DNA of 64,000 nt from Mesobacillus jeotgali (GTDB taxonomy: Bacteria > Bacillota > Bacilli > Bacillales > Cytobacillaceae), in NCBI RefSeq assembly GCF_014856545.2, contig NZ_CP109811.1:1482001-1546000 (forward strand), given 5' to 3'. The translations under genes were made by a program, and so were the position numbers. The notes beneath the pieces were generated by a model that saw nothing but the letters and a program-made list of their open reading frames with translations, was not told the DNA's origin and made no database searches. Below are positions 60,309 through 64,000 of the stretch, one piece after another. Numbering within the stretch: the stretch's first letter is position 1; every line of letters begins with the position of its first letter.

Positions 60309-62194
60309 GTGCGCCCGGCATGGGTGCAATCTATAGGGTGCAAGTCCCGAGCCACGAAGGCAGTAGTAGTGGTTAGCTTAACGCAAGGGTGTCCGCGGCG
60401 ACGCGGAATCTGAAGGAAGCGAGCGGCAAACCTCCGGTCTGAGGAACACGAACTTCATACAAGGCTAGGTACCATTGGATGAGTTTGCTACACAAAACAA
60501 AGTCCTTACTGCCGAAGGTGGTACAGAGTAAATGAAGCAGATAGATGGAGGGAAAGATTGTACTCTTACCCGGGGAGGTCTGGTTGAAACGCCAAGTACA
60601 CTTGGTAACCTATTTAGCAATAAATAGCTGAACAACCAGAAGTCAGCAGAGGTCATAGTACCTTACCGACTCGAGACGGTAGGGGAAGGACTGAACAATT
60701 AGGAAGAACGAGAACTAGGTATACAATTCCTGTGTAGAAGCAGACAATCCGAAAGGACTTACTTGAAGGAGGACGTGGTGAATTCCACAGGGGACTTCAG
60801 GAGGGTGGAGCAGGAATAACATAATTAGACTTCTACGTTCACGTCGAAAGGAAATATCACATGTTAATGGATCTGATTCTGTCACGGGAAAACTTAATAG
60901 AAGCACTTAAACGTGTGGAGAAGAACAAAGGGAGTCACGGCATAGATGGAATGTCCGTAAAATCCCTACGAAGATATCTCTATGAAAACTGGGACACCCT
61001 TTGTGATTCTTTAAGGAAAGGTACCTATCAACCTAACCCAGTCCGTCGAGTCGAAATCCCGAAACCGACCGGAGGAGTTAGATTACTAGGAATACCTACC
61101 GTGACAGACCGGTTCGTTCAACAGGCTATCGCTCAAGTTTTAACCCCGCTCTTTGACCCAACCTTCTCAGAACATAGTTATGGGTTCAGGCCAAATCGAA
61201 GAGGCCATGACGCTGTTCGTAAAGCAAGGGGATATATAAGCGAAGGTTTCAGATGGGTGATAGACATGGACTTGGAGAAGTTCTTTGACAAAGTGAATCA
61301 TGATAAGTTGATGGGGATATTGGCAAGCAGAATCCAAGACCGATTGGTCTTGAAATTAATACGGAAATATCTCCAAGCAGGAATCATGATAAATGGTGTA
61401 GTCTACGATGCAGAAGAAGGAACACCACAAGGAGGTCCACTGAGCCCTCTTCTTTCGAATATCCTTTTGGATAAGCTTGATAAAGAGTTAGAAAGGAGAG
61501 GGCACAAGTTTGTCCGCTACGCCGATGATTGTAATATCTACATGAAATCGAAGAAAGCTGGAGAACGAGTGATGAACTCGATTACATGCTTCATCGAGCA
61601 GAAATTAAAGCTCAAAGTAAATAGAGAGAAATCAGCGGTTGACCGCCCGTGGAAACGAAAGTTCCTTGGCTTTAGCTTTACGGTTAATAAGAAACCGAAG
61701 GTTCGAATAGCCAATGAAAGTATTAAAAGGCTTAAAGCCAAAATACGAGAGCTAACCTCCCGTTCTAAACCAACCCCTATGGAAGTTAGAATTGAGAAAC
61801 TGAATCAATATCTAACGGGATGGTGTGGATATTTTGCATTGGCTGATACACCAAGTAAATTCAAAGAATTTGATGAGTGGATTAGAAGAAGACTTCGTAT
61901 GATTGAATGGAAACAATGGAAGAACCCCAAGACAAGAGTAAGAAAGCTCAAAAGTCTAGGCGTTCCTGATCAAAAGGCATACGAATGGGGAAACTCCAGA
62001 AAGAAATACTGGAGAATAGCCTCTAGTCCAATTCTACACAAAACCCTCGATAACTCTTACTGGAGTAATCGAGGGCTCAAAAGTCTATATCAAAGATATG
62101 AATTTCTACGTCAAACTTAATTGAACCGCCGTATACCGAACGGTACGTACGGTGGTGTGAGAGGTCGGGGGTTAGTCACCCCCTCCTACTCGAT
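60309..62194 (+). mobile_element. Group IIC intron with encoded reverse transcriptase
   Basis: The 5' end GTGCGCCCGGCATGGGTGCA and the following ~500 bp match the Oceanobacillus iheyensis/B. halodurans IIC intron RNA closely, including GGGTGTCCGCGGCGACGCGG and GGAACACGAACTTCATA. Domain V is at ~62123-62157 and domain VI ends CTACTCGAT. The RT gene sits in domain IV. It lies directly after a terminator hairpin, the known target choice of class C introns. The 3' end (AT at 62193-62194) is set by the AY rule and could shift by a base. Confidence 0.92.
60861..62120 (+). CDS. ltrA: Group II intron reverse transcriptase/maturase
   Basis: 419 residues, intact. RT blocks: KGSHGIDGMSVKSL, KPTGGVRLLGIPTVTDRFVQQAI, SYGFRPNRRGHDAV, VIDMDLEKFFDKVNHDKL, GTPQGGPLSPLLSNILLDKLD, catalytic YADD at 220-223, then FLGFSF. 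A maturase (X) region follows; no HNH endonuclease domain, as is usual for class IIC. AAAGGAAAT precedes ATG. The symbol is generic for intron-encoded proteins. Confidence 0.93.
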   Translation: MLMDLILSRENLIEALKRVEKNKGSHGIDGMSVKSLRRYLYENWDTLCDSLRKGTYQPNPVRRVEIPKPTGGVRLLGIPTVTDRFVQQAIAQVLTPLFDPTFSEHSYGFRPNRRGHDAVRKARGYISEGFRWVIDMDLEKFFDKVNHDKLMGILASRIQDRLVLKLIRKYLQAGIMINGVVYDAEEGTPQGGPLSPLLSNILLDKLDKELERRGHKFVRYADDCNIYMKSKKAGERVMNSITCFIEQKLKLKVNREKSAVDRPWKRKFLGFSFTVNKKPKVRIANESIKRLKAKIRELTSRSKPTPMEVRIEKLNQYLTGWCGYFALADTPSKFKEFDEWIRRRLRMIEWKQWKNPKTRVRKLKSLGVPDQKAYEWGNSRKKYWRIASSPILHKTLDNSYWSNRGLKSLYQRYEFLRQT

Positions 62195-62199
62195 TATAA

Positions 62200-62394
62200 T
62201 TAAGCTTCTGTAATCGTAACAAGCTTAATGTCTTTTGTATCGAATCTATAAAAAACATTATCCTCTCCAGTGAACTCGATCATCCCTTCTTGATCTTTCG
62301 CATCCTGGATGGCTTCTGAAATGTTTTCTACCTCGATTGGTCGTGAAACTTGAAAATCTTTTTCAAAAAAATAGTTAATCTTAAATTTAGACAT
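62200..62394 (-). CDS. Small soluble protein of unknown function
   Basis: 64 residues: KFKINYFFEKDFQVSRPIEVENISEAIQDAKDQEGMIEFTGEDNVFYRFDTKDIKLV, a beta-alpha-beta-beta pattern with no membrane segment. ATG 62394 follows AAGAAGGGAG; the longer frame lacks one. The stop lies six bases from the group II intron, which now separates it from the shared terminator. No family recognised. Confidence 0.65.
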   Translation of the reverse strand: MSKFKINYFFEKDFQVSRPIEVENISEAIQDAKDQEGMIEFTGEDNVFYRFDTKDIKLVTITEA

Positions 62395-62496
62395 GTTGTT
62401 CTCCCTTCTTTTTATCCTCACTTTCTTTTTTTCCTTAACAGGAGTATGTCTAAACATGAATATGCAAATGGAATATTTTAATTTTCATTCTCGAGC

Positions 62497-63729
62497 TTAA
62501 TTGTTCCATTCCGCCAGTTTTTCATCGGAAGGAAGGAACATAGTCAGAATTCCCAGAAGGGGCAGGAATCCGACACAGATGATCATCAGAGGCAATCCGA
62601 TCAAGTCAGCAAGGTATCCTAATCCGACAGAACCGATGGCCCCCATACCGAATGCGAGACCTACTGTCAGGCCAGCCATCGTACCGATTTTGCCCGGAAC
62701 GAGCTCCTGTGCATATACAACAGTTACTGAAAAGCTCGACATCAGAATAAAGCCGCTTACCGTCAGCAGAGCAAACGCAATAGTATATGGCATAAATGGA
62801 ATGATTGCGGACAATGGAGCAGTAGCAATCATCGATAAAAATATGATGTTTTTCTTTCCAAATCGGTCTGCCAGCGGACCGCCGAAAAATGTGCCGAATG
62901 CACCGGCAACAAGGAACGCAAACAGGAATATTTGTGCCTCCCTGATCGAAAGGCCATATTTCTCGATTGCATAAAACGCGTAAAAATTCGTCATCCCTGA
63001 AATATACCAGGACCGGGCAAAAATCAAAAATAGAATCAAAACGAGTGCCATTTTAATGTTTTTTGAGATTCCCTTGCTGACCTGTACGCTTGCTTTCTTG
63101 GCTTTGGCGGCTAATTTTTCATAATCCAATTTACGGCTGTACCAGGCTGCGATATATAAGAGCAGACCAACAGCAATTGCTGCAACTAACGTAAACCAAA
63201 TTGCTCCGAATTGACCGAGCGGTACGAGGATGAGCGCAGTAATCAGCGGGGCAAGTGCCTGCCCGGAATTGCCGCCGACCTGGTATATGGACTGTGCCAA
63301 TCCCCTGCGCGGGCCGGCTGCCATATAGGCTACACGGGAGCCTTCTGGATGGAAAACAGCTGACCCAAGTCCTATGAATAAAACGGAAAGAATAACAAAT
63401 TCAAAACTTGAAGCGAATGCAAGGCCAAGAACACCGAACATTGTCGAGGTCAAACCCAGCGGCAGGGCATAAGGCATTGGCTTTTTGTCAGTTGCCATTC
63501 CAATCAAGGGCTGAAGGATGGAGGAGACAATATTCAAAGAAAAGGCGATCATCCCTAATTGGGTAAATGAAAGCCCCATAGATTTTTCAAGGATCGGGAA
63601 CATCGCTGGAATAACAGATTGAATAGAATCATTAAGTAAATGTACTAATCCGATGATGAAGAGTATTTTATATGCTGTATCGTTTTGGTTCTGCGGTTTT
63701 GCTCTAACGGCGGCAGCTGATTGGCTCAT
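62497..63729 (-). CDS. MFS transporter of the fosmidomycin-resistance (Fsr) type
   Basis: 410 residues, twelve transmembrane helices. GLVHLLNDSIQSVIPAMFPILEKSMGLSFTQLG and GLGSAVFHPEGSRVAYMAAG are typical of the Fsr/YfnC-like drug-efflux group. The second half starts SWYISGMTNFYAFYAIEKYGLS. Substrate unknown. GTAGGAGA precedes ATG. Confidence 0.87.
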   Translation of the reverse strand: MSQSAAAVRAKPQNQNDTAYKILFIIGLVHLLNDSIQSVIPAMFPILEKSMGLSFTQLGMIAFSLNIVSSILQPLIGMATDKKPMPYALPLGLTSTMFGVLGLAFASSFEFVILSVLFIGLGSAVFHPEGSRVAYMAAGPRRGLAQSIYQVGGNSGQALAPLITALILVPLGQFGAIWFTLVAAIAVGLLLYIAAWYSRKLDYEKLAAKAKKASVQVSKGISKNIKMALVLILFLIFARSWYISGMTNFYAFYAIEKYGLSIREAQIFLFAFLVAGAFGTFFGGPLADRFGKKNIIFLSMIATAPLSAIIPFMPYTIAFALLTVSGFILMSSFSVTVVYAQELVPGKIGTMAGLTVGLAFGMGAIGSVGLGYLADLIGLPLMIICVGFLPLLGILTMFLPSDEKLAEWNN

Positions 63730-63871
63730 GAATGTCTCCTACTGAAATTATTTCGGTTTCCTACATATCATTTTACAAAAAAAGTCACAAGATAAAAATA
63801 GCTTTTCTGCCGAAAAATATGTTCTAATATAATTTAGAAAATACAGATTATTTATAAGGGGGAACTTTTGA

Positions 63872-64000
63872 ATGGAAAAAGCCGTGAGTTCATTGATGAA
63901 CCAGGAGATTTTAAATGATTTTCTGGATCGGTTTAATCTGGAGAGGGAAGTAAAAAAACTGGGTGATTTTGAGAACTATGTTTTTGAAACATATAGAAAT
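63872..64000 (+). CDS. Probable phosphotransferase (APH/choline kinase-like), N-terminal fragment
   Basis: Only the first 43 residues are in the window. ATG 63872 follows AAGGGGGAA. The beginning (NQEILNDFLDRFNL) and especially KKLGDFENYVFE resemble the N-terminus of Bacillus aminoglycoside-phosphotransferase-family enzymes, where a similar segment forms the nucleotide-binding strands. The catalytic part lies outside, so this is a tentative call. Confidence 0.5.
   Translation, partial: MEKAVSSLMNQEILNDFLDRFNLEREVKKLGDFENYVFETYRN

Overview
The window comes from a low-GC, endospore-forming member of the Bacillaceae. The spore evidence is a Tgl coat transglutaminase, an alpha/beta-type SASP, a Spo0E-type phosphatase, a KinA/E-like sporulation kinase, YjcZ-type peptides, SigI/RsgI and B. 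subtilis-like operons with S-box and T-box leaders. It looks Mesobacillus- or Bacillus-like, but I cannot fix the genus from sequence alone. Almost all of it is ordinary chromosome. The accessory DNA is one IS110-family element (about 6.9-8.35 kb), one group IIC intron (60.3-62.2 kb) and several interspersed non-coding repeats.

Layout. 0-6.8 kb: a truncated SGNH hydrolase, a VanY/CwlK-type peptidase, a type II NADH dehydrogenase behind two Rex boxes, stress and small acidic proteins, tgl, a divergent stand-alone MurE and an Fe-S assembly factor behind an Fnr-type site. 6.9-9.4 kb: IS110 element and repeats. 9.4-15.6 kb: YjcZ peptides, an ECF sigma/anti-sigma pair, a sugar ABC importer without its ATPase and a secreted Cys-rich peptide. 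15.7-19.0 kb: trehalose treP-treA with a TreR/CcpA promoter. 19-26 kb: yugN, an AlaX-type editing protein, prfC and a tyrosine T-box controlling an NhaC-type antiporter. 26-33 kb: an SwrC-like RND pump and a reductase/aldehyde dehydrogenase pair. 33.5-39.5 kb: a DUF5667 protein, sigI-rsgI, SASP, Ktr potassium channel and small spore-like proteins. 39.4-48.6 kb: a B12-radical SAM protein, an acyltransferase, a two-gene pyruvate:ferredoxin oxidoreductase, a sporulation kinase and an ArsR-DUF2087 regulator. 48.9-54.4 kb: methionine salvage (mtnU, mtnE, S-box, mtnWXBD). 55.4-58.9 kb: a complete fixABCX operon. 59.1-64 kb: a hemerythrin protein behind an Fnr-type site, the group IIC intron, an Fsr-like MFS exporter and the start of a probable phosphotransferase.

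How it fits together. The most coherent theme is redox and low-oxygen physiology. It includes an NADH dehydrogenase under Rex-like sites, an O2-sensitive 2-oxoacid:ferredoxin oxidoreductase, an electron-bifurcating ETF complex (FixABCX), an Fe-S assembly factor and a hemerythrin. Three separate promoters carry TGTGA-N6-TCACA-like boxes placed about 40-43 bp upstream of the predicted start sites, which is activator geometry. I infer a ferredoxin-centred anaerobic module spread over three loci. A second theme is carbon control: a perfect cre sits between two TreR operators, and further cre-like boxes lie before the reductase/ALDH pair and fixA. All functional calls rest on recognised motifs and family resemblance; no database search was run.
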